The translations under genes and the position numbers were made by a program. Positions 35,603 through 46,111 of a stretch of 64,000 nt of DNA are shown piece after piece. Where the stretch lies: positions 62,001 to 126,000 of the forward strand of contig NZ_CP046582.1 in assembly GCF_018141005.1 (NCBI RefSeq), read 5' to 3'. The notes beneath the pieces were generated by a model. The model worked only from the letters and a program-made list of their open reading frames with translations. It did not search any database and was not told the origin of the DNA. Numbering within the stretch: position 1 is the stretch's first letter; each line of letters begins with the position of its first letter. Source of the DNA: Erwinia sp. E602 (lineage in GTDB: Bacteria > Pseudomonadota > Gammaproteobacteria > Enterobacterales > Enterobacteriaceae).

Positions 35603-37702
35603 ATGAAAAAAGCCCTGTTCTATCTGCTGCTACTGCTGCTGGCTCCGGTGGTTGCGGTGATCATCATTACCCCGATGGATAGCCAGAAACAGTACACCTT
35701 CGGTCTGATCTCTATCGCCATTCTGTTTCTGCTCGGCCGGATTAAAAGCCAGAAAGTGTCGATGATCATGGTGTTTCTCTCCGCCATGATGTCGACGCGC
35801 TATATCTGGTGGCGGGCCACCGAAACGCTGCACTTCAACTCGGAAGTCGAGGCGATCCTCGGGATCGGCCTGTTTATCGCCGAGCTGTACGTGTGGCTGA
35901 TCCTGATCCTCGGCTATCTGCAGACCTCGTGGCCGCTGAAGCGCAACATTGAGCCGCTGCCGGATGACGTCAGCCTGTGGCCGACGGTGGACGTCTACGT
36001 CCCCAGCTATAACGAAAGCCTCGACGTGGTGCGCGACACGGTGCTGGCCGCGCAGTGTATCGACTACCCGCGTGACAAGCTGAAAATCTATCTGCTGGAT
36101 GACGGCAAGCGCAGCGAATTTGCCCGCTTTGCCGCCGACGTTGGCGTCGGCTACATCACCCGTGATGACAACCGCCACGCCAAGGCCGGCAACCTCAACC
36201 ACGCGATGAAGATCACCAAAGGTGAGCTGATCTGCGTGTTTGACTGCGACCACGTCGCCACCCGTACCTTCCTGCAGGCCACCGTTGGCGCGTTCCTCAA
36301 AGACGACAAGCTGGCGCTGCTGCAGACGCCGCACTACTTCTACTCGCCGGATCCGTTTGAACGTAACCTGAAGGCGGCGCGTGAAATCCCCAACGAAGGG
36401 GCGCTGTTCTACGGCCCGGTGCAGCAGGGCAACGATAACTGGAACGCCACCTTCTTCTGCGGCTCCTGTGCGGTGATCCGCCGCTCGGCGCTGGAACAGA
36501 TCGGCGGCTTTGCGGTGGAAACCGTCACCGAAGATGCGCATACCGCGCTGAAAATGCAGCGCCTCGGCTGGGGCTCGGCCTTCCTGGCGATCCCGCTGGC
36601 GGCGGGGCTGGCTACCGAGCGTCTCGGCCTGCATATCGTGCAGCGTACCCGCTGGGCGCGCGGCATGACGCAGATTTTCCGCGTCGATAACCCGCTGCTG
36701 GGGCGCGGCCTCAAGTGGCAGCAGCGCCTGTGCTACCTCAACGCCATGCTGCACTTCCAGTTCGGCCTGCCGAGGGTTATCTTCCTCACCGCGCCGCTGG
36801 CGTACCTGCTGTTTAACCTGAATATCATTCACTCTTCGGCCAGCCTGATCTTCTCTTACGTGCTGCCGCACCTGGTGATGTCGCTGTACGTCAACTCACG
36901 GATGAACGGCCGCTTCCGCGCCACCTTCTGGGGTGAGATCTACGAAACGGTGATGGCCTTCCACCTGGTGATCCCGACCCTGCTGACCATGATCTCGCCG
37001 AAGCACGGTAAGTTTAACGTGACCGATAAGGGCGGCCTGCTCGACGTCGGCTTCTTCGACTTCAACATCGTGCGCCCGCACGTCATCTGCGCGCTGCTGC
37101 TGACCGCCGGGGTGATCAGCGGCCTGGTGCGCGCCTTCGCCCATGACTACTTCGGCGTGGACCCTTACGTGATCGCGCTTAACGTCGGCTGGGCGCTGTT
37201 CAGCCTGATTATTCTGATGGCGGCGATCGCCGTGGCGCGTGAAACCAAGCAGGTGCGTAAAACCATCCGTATCGACGTCAGTATTCCGGTGGTTGTCCAC
37301 TACGCCAGCGGCATCTCCTCGCGCAGCCAGACCATCAACCTGTCGATGGGCGGCGTGCAGCTGAAGGCGCCGGATCGTCGTCATGAAGATGACCAGATCG
37401 AAGCGGTCGACCTGATGCTGCAGACCGGGGCGATCTCGATTCCGGTGCACCTGATCGACGCCAGTGCCGGCATTATCCGCCTGCAGTTCCAGGATATTCC
37501 GCTGTCGCGCCGCCGTGAGCTGGTGCGGGTGGTGCTGTCGCGCGCCGATGCCTGGATCAACCCGCCGGGCCGCAAGGACAATCCGCTGCGCTCGCTGATG
37601 ACCATTATTCGCACCGTCTTCGAACTGTTCTGGCTGAGCTGGAAAGATGGCCGGTCAAACAGGAAAAATAAGCTTAAAGCGGAAGAGGATGGCGTGGCAT
37701 GA
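35603..37702 (+). CDS. bcsA: BcsA, cellulose synthase catalytic subunit
   Basis: 699 residues. Multi-span inner membrane family 2 glycosyltransferase with all catalytic motifs: Asp166-Asp167-Gly, Asp214-Cys-Asp216 (DxD), Thr309-Glu310-Asp311 (TED, catalytic base), and Gln347-Arg-Thr-Arg-Trp351 (QxxRW). The C-terminal PilZ domain has Arg552-xxx-Arg556 and NLSMGGVQL, the c-di-GMP pocket, so synthesis from UDP-glucose should be c-di-GMP activated. ATG 35603 has AGGATGA upstream and gives the usual N-terminus; ATG 35576 adds nine residues. The stop overlaps bcsB by 4 nt. Confidence 0.96.
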   Translation: MKKALFYLLLLLLAPVVAVIIITPMDSQKQYTFGLISIAILFLLGRIKSQKVSMIMVFLSAMMSTRYIWWRATETLHFNSEVEAILGIGLFIAELYVWLILILGYLQTSWPLKRNIEPLPDDVSLWPTVDVYVPSYNESLDVVRDTVLAAQCIDYPRDKLKIYLLDDGKRSEFARFAADVGVGYITRDDNRHAKAGNLNHAMKITKGELICVFDCDHVATRTFLQATVGAFLKDDKLALLQTPHYFYSPDPFERNLKAAREIPNEGALFYGPVQQGNDNWNATFFCGSCAVIRRSALEQIGGFAVETVTEDAHTALKMQRLGWGSAFLAIPLAAGLATERLGLHIVQRTRWARGMTQIFRVDNPLLGRGLKWQQRLCYLNAMLHFQFGLPRVIFLTAPLAYLLFNLNIIHSSASLIFSYVLPHLVMSLYVNSRMNGRFRATFWGEIYETVMAFHLVIPTLLTMISPKHGKFNVTDKGGLLDVGFFDFNIVRPHVICALLLTAGVISGLVRAFAHDYFGVDPYVIALNVGWALFSLIILMAAIAVARETKQVRKTIRIDVSIPVVVHYASGISSRSQTINLSMGGVQLKAPDRRHEDDQIEAVDLMLQTGAISIPVHLIDASAGIIRLQFQDIPLSRRRELVRVVLSRADAWINPPGRKDNPLRSLMTIIRTVFELFWLSWKDGRSNRKNKLKAEEDGVA

Positions 37703-40548
37703 AGAAACTGGTATGGCGCGCGCTTTGCCTCGGCACCGCACTGACCCTCGGCAGCGCCCAGGCGACCCCGGCTGACCGCAGCGCGGACAATGACCTGCTG
37801 CGCAGCTTTATGCCGCAGGGGCAGGAGAGTGACCCGGCCGCCGCCGCTAACGGCGGTAGTACCCCGGCTGGCGGCAGCGCTGCTGCCACCGCTAATACCA
37901 CGGCTGGCGGCAACGCCGCACCGGCGTGGCCGGCGAACGACAGTAGCGCTGCGGGCAATGCTGCTGCCACCGGTAATACCACGGCTGGCGGCAACGCGGC
38001 TCCGGCCTGGCCGGCGAATGACAGTAGCGCTGCGGGCAATGTTGCTGCCACCGATAATACCACGGCTGGCGGCAACACCGCACCGGCGTGGCCGGCGAAT
38101 GACATTAGCGCTGCGGGCAATGCTGCTGCCACCGGCAACGCGGCTCCGGCCTGGCCGACCAACGGTAATGCTGCCGCTACCGGCAGCGCTGCCCCGGATG
38201 TCTCTACCCCCGTCGCCGCTGACCAGGCGGATGACAGCGGGCAGCAGGGCCTGCCGTCCGGTGACGATGCGGCGCTGCCACCGGCCAGCGTCAGCGATAT
38301 TCCCGGCCTGCCGCCGCTGCCTGCGCCGGTGGATGCCACCCCGACCAGCAGCGCGCCGTCGCTGGCCGGCATGTCGATCAACCAGCCGCTCAGCAGCCAG
38401 GTCAGCGTGGCGCAGATGGGCCAGCCGCAGGGTGTGACCCTGACCGGCGGCCAGCTGCAGTCCGGTATCGTCTTTACCCTGCCGACCGACGAAGTGATCA
38501 CCAACGCACGCCTGAACCTGTCGCTGAAGGTGTCGCAGGCGCTGGCGGCGCGCAATACCTCGCTGCAGCTGATGCTCAACGGCCAGCCGCTGGGCACCCT
38601 GCCGCTCAGCGCCTCGGATCGCAACACCGAAGATTTCCAGCTGGATATCCCGGCGGCGATGGTGGTCTCCAACAACAATCTCAGCTTTAAAATCAACGAC
38701 GCCGACCAGCTGATGTGTGAGCGCGACAGCGCTGAGCAGTATCAGGTCACCATCCTGCCCGCCACCACCCTGGCGCTGGAAGGCCAGCAGCTGAATATCG
38801 GCACCAGCCTGCGCAACTTCCCGCGGCCGTTTATCGACCCGCTGCGCATGAACCCGGCCAGCGTGCCGATGATCTTCAGCGATAACGTTAACCCGGGTGA
38901 CGTCTCGGCGGCGGCGATCCTCGCCTCGTGGATGGGCATTCAGGCCGACTATCGTGGCATCAGCTTCCCGGTGCTGCGCGGCCAGCTGCCGGAGAAAAAC
39001 GGCGTGGTGTTTGGCCGCCCCGGCGAGAAGATCGGCAACCTGACGCTGCCGGCGTCTGATACCCCGCTGCTGCAGATTGTCGATAATCCGGATAACCCGG
39101 TCTACAAGCTGCTGCTGGTGGTGGGCAAGGACGACGCCCAGATGCGTCAGGCGGCCTGGCGTTTAATGCAGCCGTTCAACGCCGATCGGCCGCAGCTGGA
39201 TGTGGCCTCACAAACCATGCCGGTGCGTAAACCTTACGATGCGCCGCGCTGGATCAATACCGAACGCCCGGTGCGCCTCAGCGAACTGCTGCGCCAGGAT
39301 CAAAACCTGACCACCAACGGCATCTGGCACGATGCGCTGCGCGTTAACTTCCGTGCGGCGCCGGACCTGTTCCTGTGGGATGGCGACACCCTGCCGGTGC
39401 AGCTCAACTACCGCTTCCCGTCAGAGAGCTGGATTGATGAAGATAACTCACTGCTCAACGTCACGCTGAACGGCACCTTCCTGCGCAACCTGACGGTGAA
39501 CAAAGTCGGCCTGCTGGAGAACATCTGGCACCGGCTGGGCGGCGACGCGCGCCAGGAGAAGTACACCCTCAAGCTCGATCCGTACCTGATTTACGGTGAT
39601 AACCAGCTGCAGCTCTATTTCAATATCAAACCGAAGGCCAGCGCGCCGTGCAGCGTGCTGAGCAACAACAACATTAAGAGCCGGATTGAGGAAGATTCGT
39701 ATATCGACCTGAGCAATACCCGGCACTTCACGCTGTTGCCGAACCTCTCTTACTTTGTCGGCGCCTCCTTCCCGTTCTCGCGGCTGGCGGACTACTCGCA
39801 AACCGTGCTGATGCTGCCGGAGCGTCCGGCTAACGCCGAAATCAGCACGCTGCTGGATCTGGCAGGCCGTTCCGGTAACGCCACCGGCGTGGCGCTGAGT
39901 CATAACAACGTGCTGTTTGGCATCCCGAGCGGCGGCACCCTGCGCGAGCGGCTGGAGAACAGCGACGTGCTGTCGGTTTCGACCCTGAAACAGACCGCCT
40001 TTAACCAGGAGATGCTCTCCGCTTCGCCGTACGAAGTGCAGAACCATACGCTGGGGGTGAAGGTGCCGGGCACGCTGGACAAGGCGCGCGCCTGGCTGAC
40101 CGGTGACTGGACCCAGCAGACGCTGGATGCCGATCGCTACTTCTCCTCGAACGAGGACTGGCGCGGCTTTGTCAGCTATCGCTCGCCGTGGAACAGCAGC
40201 CGGCTGGTGGTGATGACCGTCGCCACCGATGACGATCAGCTGGCGCGTCTGCAGAACGATCTGACCCAGCCGCGCATTAACGCCGGCATCCGCGGCGACA
40301 CCGCGGTGATCACCGATGAGACCGGTATCCGCAGCTTCCGCGTCGGGCCACAGTTCCCGAGCGGCCAGATGCCGTGGTACATGATGGTGGTGTGGTACGC
40401 CAACCAGCACGCGGTGCTGCTGGCGCTGCTGGCGCTGTTCAGCGCCCTGCTAATCGGACTCAGTACCTGTGCGCTGCTGAAGCGTCACGCCTGGCGGCGT
40501 CTGCACCCGCAGAACCCTTCCCGAGACTCTGGCGAGGATAAAGAATGA
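37699..40548 (+). CDS. bcsB: BcsB, periplasmic c-di-GMP-linked cellulose synthase subunit, extended N-terminus
   Basis: 949 residues, about 170 more than E. coli BcsB. A signal peptide (cleavage near GSAQA) is followed by about 180 residues of Ala/Asn/Gly/Thr/Pro-rich sequence with 27-residue repeats, then the regular BcsB carbohydrate-binding and flavodoxin-like domains (from about LSSQVSVAQMGQPQGVTL). A single C-terminal membrane anchor (AVLLALLALFSALLIGLSTC) attaches it to BcsA. It guides the nascent glucan across the periplasm. The start overlaps bcsA (ATGA) and the stop overlaps bcsC (ATGA), so all three are translationally coupled. Confidence 0.94.
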   Translation: MKKLVWRALCLGTALTLGSAQATPADRSADNDLLRSFMPQGQESDPAAAANGGSTPAGGSAAATANTTAGGNAAPAWPANDSSAAGNAAATGNTTAGGNAAPAWPANDSSAAGNVAATDNTTAGGNTAPAWPANDISAAGNAAATGNAAPAWPTNGNAAATGSAAPDVSTPVAADQADDSGQQGLPSGDDAALPPASVSDIPGLPPLPAPVDATPTSSAPSLAGMSINQPLSSQVSVAQMGQPQGVTLTGGQLQSGIVFTLPTDEVITNARLNLSLKVSQALAARNTSLQLMLNGQPLGTLPLSASDRNTEDFQLDIPAAMVVSNNNLSFKINDADQLMCERDSAEQYQVTILPATTLALEGQQLNIGTSLRNFPRPFIDPLRMNPASVPMIFSDNVNPGDVSAAAILASWMGIQADYRGISFPVLRGQLPEKNGVVFGRPGEKIGNLTLPASDTPLLQIVDNPDNPVYKLLLVVGKDDAQMRQAAWRLMQPFNADRPQLDVASQTMPVRKPYDAPRWINTERPVRLSELLRQDQNLTTNGIWHDALRVNFRAAPDLFLWDGDTLPVQLNYRFPSESWIDEDNSLLNVTLNGTFLRNLTVNKVGLLENIWHRLGGDARQEKYTLKLDPYLIYGDNQLQLYFNIKPKASAPCSVLSNNNIKSRIEEDSYIDLSNTRHFTLLPNLSYFVGASFPFSRLADYSQTVLMLPERPANAEISTLLDLAGRSGNATGVALSHNNVLFGIPSGGTLRERLENSDVLSVSTLKQTAFNQEMLSASPYEVQNHTLGVKVPGTLDKARAWLTGDWTQQTLDADRYFSSNEDWRGFVSYRSPWNSSRLVVMTVATDDDQLARLQNDLTQPRINAGIRGDTAVITDETGIRSFRVGPQFPSGQMPWYMMVVWYANQHAVLLALLALFSALLIGLSTCALLKRHAWRRLHPQNPSRDSGEDKE
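37894..38163 (+). repeat. 81-bp in-frame tandem repeat in bcsB
   Basis: Three copies of an 81-bp unit start at 37894, 37975 and 38056, encoding NTTAGGNAAPAWPANDSSAA plus GNAAATG with few changes. A fourth partial copy begins at 38137. Copy number could vary by recombination without breaking the frame. Confidence 0.9.
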
Positions 40549-43500
40549 TGAAAACGTCCCTCACGCTGTTAAATGCCAGAATACGTCAGAGCTGGATCAC
40601 GGGCGGCAGCCTGGCGCTGTCGCTGCTCAGCCTGCCCGCGCTGGCGGCAGACGCAAACCCGGCGGTACAGGCGCTGTTCGCCCAGGCCAACTACTGGCAC
40701 CAGAAATCGCACGACGATCTGGCGCGTGAGGCGCTGCAGAAGGTGCTGATGGTGGATGCGAATAACACCGAAGCCATCTACCTGATGTCGCTGTGGTCGC
40801 AGCAGAACGGCGACAACGCCGCCGGGGCCAAATGGCGTGAACGGCTCAGCGCGCTGTCGCCGAACGATCCGCGGCTGGTCGAGCTGGATAACGCCCGCCA
40901 GCTGCAGACCATCCCGGCGGCGCAGCTGTCGCTGGCCCGTCAGCAGGCGCGCAGCGGCAACACCGCCGCCGCGCTGCAGACCTGGCGTAACACCTTCAGC
41001 GGCAACGTGCCGCCGCCGAGCGTGGCGGCAGAGTACTATCTGACCATGGCCGGCGACCGCACCCTGCTGCCGCAGGCGGTGGATAACCTGCGCCAGTTCA
41101 GCGCGCAGAACCCGCAGGACAACGCCGCGCGGCTGGCGCTGGGTAAGGCACTGACCTACCAGGAGTCGACGCGTCGCGAAGGTGTGCAGATGCTGGAAAG
41201 CATGGCCGGCGGCAGTGCGGACGCCGACCGTTCACTGCGCCAGGCGCTGCTGTGGCTTGGCCCGCAGCCCGCCGACAGCACGCTGTACCAGAATTTTCAG
41301 CAGCGCCACCCGCAGGATACGGAGGTGATGAACCACTTCCGTAAAAACGTCGGCGGCGCGGCGAAAGGCCAGGGCTTTACCGCGCTGAACAGCGGCGACG
41401 TCTCCAGCGCGCAGAGCGCCTTTAACCAGGTGCTGCAGACCAACCCACAGGATGCCGACGCGCTGGCCGGCCTCGGCTACGTGGCGCAGCGCAGCGGTAA
41501 CTATGCCCAGGCGGCTGACTACCTGGAGCGGGCGGCGAAGCTCGGCGGCAACGACAGCCAGCAGCGCCAGCAGCAGGCGGACGATGCGCGCTTCTACGGC
41601 CAGCTGGCGTCTGCACAGCAGGCGATGAAAGCCGGCGACAGTGCGAAAGCGCTGGCGCTGAGCGAGCCGCTGGTGCAGGCCAGCGGTGAGAAGGGCGAGG
41701 CGGCGAAGCTGTTCCGCGCCGACGTGCTGCGCCGCAACAACCAGCTGGACCAGGCCGAGCAGACTTACCGCAGCGTGCTGGCCGCTGACGCCGACAACCG
41801 CCCGGCGAAAGAGGGGCTGTTCTACGTGCTGCGTCAGCAGAACCGCACGGCAGAGGCCAATACCCTGCTCGCCTCGCTGCCCGCCAGCGTGCGCGAGGCG
41901 GTAACGCCGCGCCCGGTGGCGACCAGCGACCCGGTACGCCGTGACGCGAAACAGGCGCTGGCCGCCGGCAACCCGCAGCGCGCGATCACCCTTCTGCAGC
42001 AGGGGATGCAGCGCTTCCCCAACGATGCCTGGCTGCGCCTTGACCTGGCCCGTATTTACCAGCAGCAGGGCGATGCCGCTGCCGCTGCAGGCGTGATGCA
42101 GCCCGCTTACCGCAACGGTGCCAGCAGCAACGAAGTCTACGCGGCGGCGCTGTTTGCCAGCGAAAGCGGGGCCTGGGCGCAGGCCAACAGCCTGCTGGCG
42201 CGCATTCCGGCGCGCAGCCAGAATGCCGACATGCGCACGCTGGCGCAGCGGGTCAACTTCAATCAGCAGATGAGCGTGGCGAAGCAGTATCTCGACCAGG
42301 GCTCCAGCGCGGCGGCGGCTAACACGCTGAAGGCGCTGGCGGCTAACCCGCCTTCCGCCCCGGCAGACGCCGGTAACCTGGCGAAAGCGCTGGCGCAGTC
42401 CGGCGATATGGCCAGCGCGGTCGCGGTGGTGCGCGGCAACATGCGCCGCGGCGTGCAGGGTAACGCCGGCGACTATGCGGCGCAGGTGGACGTACTGAAT
42501 CAGGCCGGGCTGGGCGCGGAGGGGCAGAGTTTCCTCAGCAGCCCGGAGCTGCAGTCGCGCAGCACCCCGGCGCAGCTGGCCAGCCTGCGTAACGGCGGGG
42601 TAATTCAGGAAGCCGACCGCCTGCGCGAGCAGAAACAGTATGCGGCGGCGTATGACAAGCTGATCTCGGCGGTGCAGAGCGATCCGCAGAACACCGATCT
42701 GATGTTTGCCATGGCGCGCCTGTATCAGTCCGGCAAGATGAATAAAGAGGCGGGGGTGGTCTATGACTACCTGATGACCCGCGATACGCCAACCCAGGAC
42801 GCCCGCGAAGGGGCGGTAAACGTGGCGCTGGCGCTGGACGACGTGCCGAAAGCCCGGACGCTGGCCGGCGGCCTGCGCGGTGAACAGACGCCGCAGCGCC
42901 TGCTGCTGCTGGCCCGCGTCTCCGAAGCTGAGGGCGACCATAACCAGGCGCTCAGCTACCTGCGCACCGCGCGCGGCAAGATGATCGGCCTGCAAGGGGC
43001 GCAGACCGGCAGCAATCCGTCGGTGGGCGGCCTGCTGGCCTCCGATAACCCGTTTATCAACCGCACCACGCTGTCGCCGCGCCCGTCGCCATCCGCCTAC
43101 GGCAGCACCATGCCGTGGCAGCAGGCACCCAACTACCGCGATTACCGCAATATCGACGGCGTGCCGCTGAACGGCGGCAGCGAGGTGGCGACGCAGCAGA
43201 ACCAGACGCTGCACCAGATCGACACCATGATGGCGGAGATGGAGAAAGATACCGGCACCTGGGCACAGGCCGGCATCCAGATCCGCGGGCGCGACGGCGA
43301 GAACGGCCTGAGCAAGCTGACCGAAGCCAAAGCGCCGCTCACCTGGTCCAGCGCGCCGCTGGGCGACGCGCGCTTTGACTTTACCGTCACGCCGATCACC
43401 CTGAGCGCGGGCAGCGCCAGCGGCGACGCCTACCGCCGCCTCGGCAGCGGCGCGGGCGAGCAGGCGATCTCCAACCTGATCACCACCATCAAAAGCGAGC

Positions 43501-44588
43501 AGGCCTACCTGGCGACGCTCAACGCCACCGATCTGGCCACCTTTAACGCGGCGAACCCGGGGGTGGCGTCGGCGCTGACCGCGCTGGGCAGCGTCAGGTT
43601 TGACGACCTCAACCCGCTGACCTCAACCGGGCTGAACAACCTGACCAGCCTGAACAACAACACCGCGCTGAGAGACTATCTGGTCGCGTCAACGCGTAAG
43701 CAGAACACCGACGAGGTGATGGACAGCTCCAGCGATTCGCAGAGCGCCACCGGCGTCGAGCTGAACCTGGCGCTGACCGGCAGCAACTATAAAATCGACC
43801 TCGGCAGCACGCCGCTCGGCCAGGATCTCAGCACCCTGGTCGGTGGGGTGAAGTGGGCACCGAAACTCACCGACTACCTGACGCTGATCCTGACCGGCGA
43901 GCGCCGGGCGGTCACCGACAGCCTGCTCTCCTACGTTGGCACCAAAGATCGCCTCTCCGGCAAGAGCTGGGGCCGGGTAACCAAAAACGGCGGTAACGCG
44001 CTGTTAAGCTACGACGATGGTGACGCCGGCTTCTACGTCGGCGGCGGCGTTTACAGCTACCTCGGTGAGAACGTGGCCAGTAACAAAGGGCTGGTGGGCA
44101 ACGCCGGTGCCTACGTGCGGCCGTTCCACTATAACGATCGCGAGCTGAAGACCGGTATCAGCATCAGCTGGATGGATTTCTCGAAAAATCTCAGCTACTA
44201 CAGCTACGGTCAGGGCGGCTACTTCAGCCCGCAGAACTTCGTCAGCGTCTCGTTCCCGGTCGACTATTCGCAGACCTATGATGATCTGAGCGTGCGCGTC
44301 GGCGGCTCGGCGGGCTATCAGTCCTATACCCAGGACCGCAGCGCCTACTTCCCGAACAACGCTGACTGGCAGTCGGCGCTGGAGGCGGCGGCCACCGCCG
44401 GTTTCGCCAAAGAGGCTTACTACTCCGGCGGCAGCAAAAGCGGCATCGGCTATAATCTGCACGCCGGCGCGGACTACAAAATTAATAAAGACGTCACCAT
44501 CGGCGGCCAGATCGGCTATGACACCTTTGGTGAATATAACGAAAGTACGGCGCAACTCTATTTCCGCTACATGCTGGGAGGCAAATAA
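40545..44588 (+). CDS. bcsC: BcsC, TPR and outer membrane export subunit of cellulose synthase
   Basis: 1347 residues. A signal peptide (cleavage near PALAAD) is followed by tandem TPR-like helices through about residue 800 (for example NPQDADALAGLGYVAQRSG and NYAQAADYLERAAKLGG), then a C-terminal outer membrane barrel with the BcsC block SYYSYGQGGYFSPQNFVSVS. The TPR part scaffolds the complex in the periplasm and the barrel lets cellulose out. It is longer than E. coli BcsC (1157) and closer to the Komagataeibacter type, in line with the bcsD gene that follows 2 nt later. Confidence 0.95.
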   Translation: MMKTSLTLLNARIRQSWITGGSLALSLLSLPALAADANPAVQALFAQANYWHQKSHDDLAREALQKVLMVDANNTEAIYLMSLWSQQNGDNAAGAKWRERLSALSPNDPRLVELDNARQLQTIPAAQLSLARQQARSGNTAAALQTWRNTFSGNVPPPSVAAEYYLTMAGDRTLLPQAVDNLRQFSAQNPQDNAARLALGKALTYQESTRREGVQMLESMAGGSADADRSLRQALLWLGPQPADSTLYQNFQQRHPQDTEVMNHFRKNVGGAAKGQGFTALNSGDVSSAQSAFNQVLQTNPQDADALAGLGYVAQRSGNYAQAADYLERAAKLGGNDSQQRQQQADDARFYGQLASAQQAMKAGDSAKALALSEPLVQASGEKGEAAKLFRADVLRRNNQLDQAEQTYRSVLAADADNRPAKEGLFYVLRQQNRTAEANTLLASLPASVREAVTPRPVATSDPVRRDAKQALAAGNPQRAITLLQQGMQRFPNDAWLRLDLARIYQQQGDAAAAAGVMQPAYRNGASSNEVYAAALFASESGAWAQANSLLARIPARSQNADMRTLAQRVNFNQQMSVAKQYLDQGSSAAAANTLKALAANPPSAPADAGNLAKALAQSGDMASAVAVVRGNMRRGVQGNAGDYAAQVDVLNQAGLGAEGQSFLSSPELQSRSTPAQLASLRNGGVIQEADRLREQKQYAAAYDKLISAVQSDPQNTDLMFAMARLYQSGKMNKEAGVVYDYLMTRDTPTQDAREGAVNVALALDDVPKARTLAGGLRGEQTPQRLLLLARVSEAEGDHNQALSYLRTARGKMIGLQGAQTGSNPSVGGLLASDNPFINRTTLSPRPSPSAYGSTMPWQQAPNYRDYRNIDGVPLNGGSEVATQQNQTLHQIDTMMAEMEKDTGTWAQAGIQIRGRDGENGLSKLTEAKAPLTWSSAPLGDARFDFTVTPITLSAGSASGDAYRRLGSGAGEQAISNLITTIKSEQAYLATLNATDLATFNAANPGVASALTALGSVRFDDLNPLTSTGLNNLTSLNNNTALRDYLVASTRKQNTDEVMDSSSDSQSATGVELNLALTGSNYKIDLGSTPLGQDLSTLVGGVKWAPKLTDYLTLILTGERRAVTDSLLSYVGTKDRLSGKSWGRVTKNGGNALLSYDDGDAGFYVGGGVYSYLGENVASNKGLVGNAGAYVRPFHYNDRELKTGISISWMDFSKNLSYYSYGQGGYFSPQNFVSVSFPVDYSQTYDDLSVRVGGSAGYQSYTQDRSAYFPNNADWQSALEAAATAGFAKEAYYSGGSKSGIGYNLHAGADYKINKDVTIGGQIGYDTFGEYNESTAQLYFRYMLGGK

Positions 44589-44590
44589 GC

Positions 44591-45055
44591 ATGAGTCAGT
44601 TACCGGATCGCACCCTGAACTACTATCGCCAGCAGCAGGTCCAGCCCGGCTGGTTTGATCTGCTGAGCGTGATGATTCACGGCATGCTGCACAACGCCGG
44701 CGAGCGCGAAAGCCAGGCATTTTTACAGCAGATGGGCGATAACCTGGCCCGCCGCTATCCGCTGGGCCGCGCCGCCACCGTCAGCGAGCTGGAGGCGCGG
44801 GCTAATCAGGTGCTGGCGCGGTTTGGCTGGGGGGTGATCGACATTCAGCCGTATGAGACGGCGATGGTTATCGATCACGTCGCGCTGCCGCCGGGGGACA
44901 GCCTGCTGTCGCCGGAGCAGTGGCAGCAGGCGTTTGCTGCGGTGCTGCTGGGCCTTTACGCGCGCTGGCTGCGCGAGCAGGGCGGGCGTGAGCACGTTGC
45001 GCTGGCCGTTGAAGCCAGCGGCGAAACCGCGCTGCGCTTTCGTTATCAGGTTTAA
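44591..45055 (+). CDS. bcsD: BcsD, cellulose synthase subunit D
   Basis: 154 residues, matching the AxCesD/BcsD family of about 156. Key stretches are [34 protein letters not shown] and FGWGVIDIQ. BcsD assembles as a barrel of dimers in the periplasm that helps align glucan chains into ribbons. The gene starts 2 nt after bcsC with GGGAGG upstream. E. coli lacks it; its presence marks the bcsD-containing operon type. Confidence 0.92.
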   Translation: MSQLPDRTLNYYRQQQVQPGWFDLLSVMIHGMLHNAGERESQAFLQQMGDNLARRYPLGRAATVSELEARANQVLARFGWGVIDIQPYETAMVIDHVALPPGDSLLSPEQWQQAFAAVLLGLYARWLREQGGREHVALAVEASGETALRFRYQV

Positions 45056-45071
45056 GAGGATTATCAGGGAT

Positions 45072-46064
45072 ATGTTGAGGGTGATGGTATTGGCACTGGC
45101 GATGGTGCTGGGCGCGGCTCAGGCCAGCGCCGCAGACGGCTGGAGCAGTTTTAAAACGCGTTTTCTGACCAGCGATGGTCGCATCCAGGACACCGGTAAT
45201 AAGAACATCAGCCATACCGAAGGGCAGGGTTACGCCATGCTGATGGCGGTGTTTTACAACGATCGCAGCAGCTTTGAACAGCTGTGGGGCTGGACCGAAA
45301 CCCACCTGAAAAACCCGGCCAATGGCCTGTTTTACTGGCGCTATCAGCCCGCGGCCGCCGATCCGATCGCCGACAGAAACAACGCGTCAGACGGTGATGT
45401 ACTGATCGCCTGGGCGCTGCTGAAAGCCGGTGAAAAATGGCAGGTTCCCGCGTGGCTGAAGGCGTCTGACGCCATTCAGCGTGAGATCCTGGCGCGTAAC
45501 GTCACCACCTTCGGTAACCGCACGGTGATGCTGCCCGGCGAGCAGGGGTTTAATAAAAACACCTACGTGATCCTCAATCCGTCCTACTTTATCTTTCCCG
45601 CCTGGCAGGATTTCGCCCGCCGCAGCCATCTGCAGGTGTGGAATCAGCTGATTAGCGACGGCCTGGCGCTGCTGGGTGATATGCACTTTGGCGACAGCAA
45701 CCTGCCGCTGGACTGGGTGGTACTGAACGCCGACGGCAGCCTGGCCCCGGCTACCGCCTGGCCGCCGCGTTTCAGCTACGATGCGGTGCGCATTCCGCTC
45801 TATCTCGCCTGGTATGACGATCAGAGCCTGCAGCTGGTGCCGTTCCAGCGCTTCTGGATGAACTTTTCACGCCTGCAAACCCCGGCGTGGATCGATGTGA
45901 TGAGCAACAACAAGGCCACCTACAATATGGCCGGTGGGCTGCTGGCGGTGCGCGATCTGACGCTGAATGAAACCGGCTATCTCAACGATACGCTGGCGCC
46001 AACGGAAGATTACTACTCCTCCAGCCTGCATCTGCTGACCTGGCTGGCGTATAAAGCTCGCTAG
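45072..46064 (+). CDS. bcsZ: BcsZ, periplasmic endo-beta-1,4-glucanase (GH8)
   Basis: 330 residues from ATG 45072, the first residues being a signal peptide ([20 protein letters not shown]). The GH8 catalytic acid is in [11 protein letters not shown] and the base region in [20 protein letters not shown]-like and GGLLAVRDL blocks follow. It trims cellulose in the periplasm during synthesis. Order bcsC-bcsD-bcsZ differs from E. coli bcsZ-bcsC. It ends head to head with bcsE. An upstream in-frame start within bcsD (44853) is rejected because it lacks a signal peptide. Confidence 0.93.
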   Translation: MLRVMVLALAMVLGAAQASAADGWSSFKTRFLTSDGRIQDTGNKNISHTEGQGYAMLMAVFYNDRSSFEQLWGWTETHLKNPANGLFYWRYQPAAADPIADRNNASDGDVLIAWALLKAGEKWQVPAWLKASDAIQREILARNVTTFGNRTVMLPGEQGFNKNTYVILNPSYFIFPAWQDFARRSHLQVWNQLISDGLALLGDMHFGDSNLPLDWVVLNADGSLAPATAWPPRFSYDAVRIPLYLAWYDDQSLQLVPFQRFWMNFSRLQTPAWIDVMSNNKATYNMAGGLLAVRDLTLNETGYLNDTLAPTEDYYSSSLHLLTWLAYKAR

Positions 46065-46081
46065 GGAAACGGTGCGTTAAG

Positions 46082-46106
46082 GGCAGGCCGCATGGTACGG
46101 CCTGCC
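46082..46106. terminator. Bidirectional hairpin between bcsZ and bcsE
   Basis: 9-bp perfect stem GGCAGGCCG / CGGCCTGCC with a 7-nt loop in the 47-nt convergent gap. No T-run on either side, so the terminator call is moderate. Confidence 0.45.
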
Positions 46107-46111
46107 TCAGG

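Noticed and set aside
41232..43214. Long open frame on the minus strand opposite bcsC
   Set aside because: Antisense shadow; no signal, motif or ribosome site, while bcsC is fully supported by TPR and barrel sequence.
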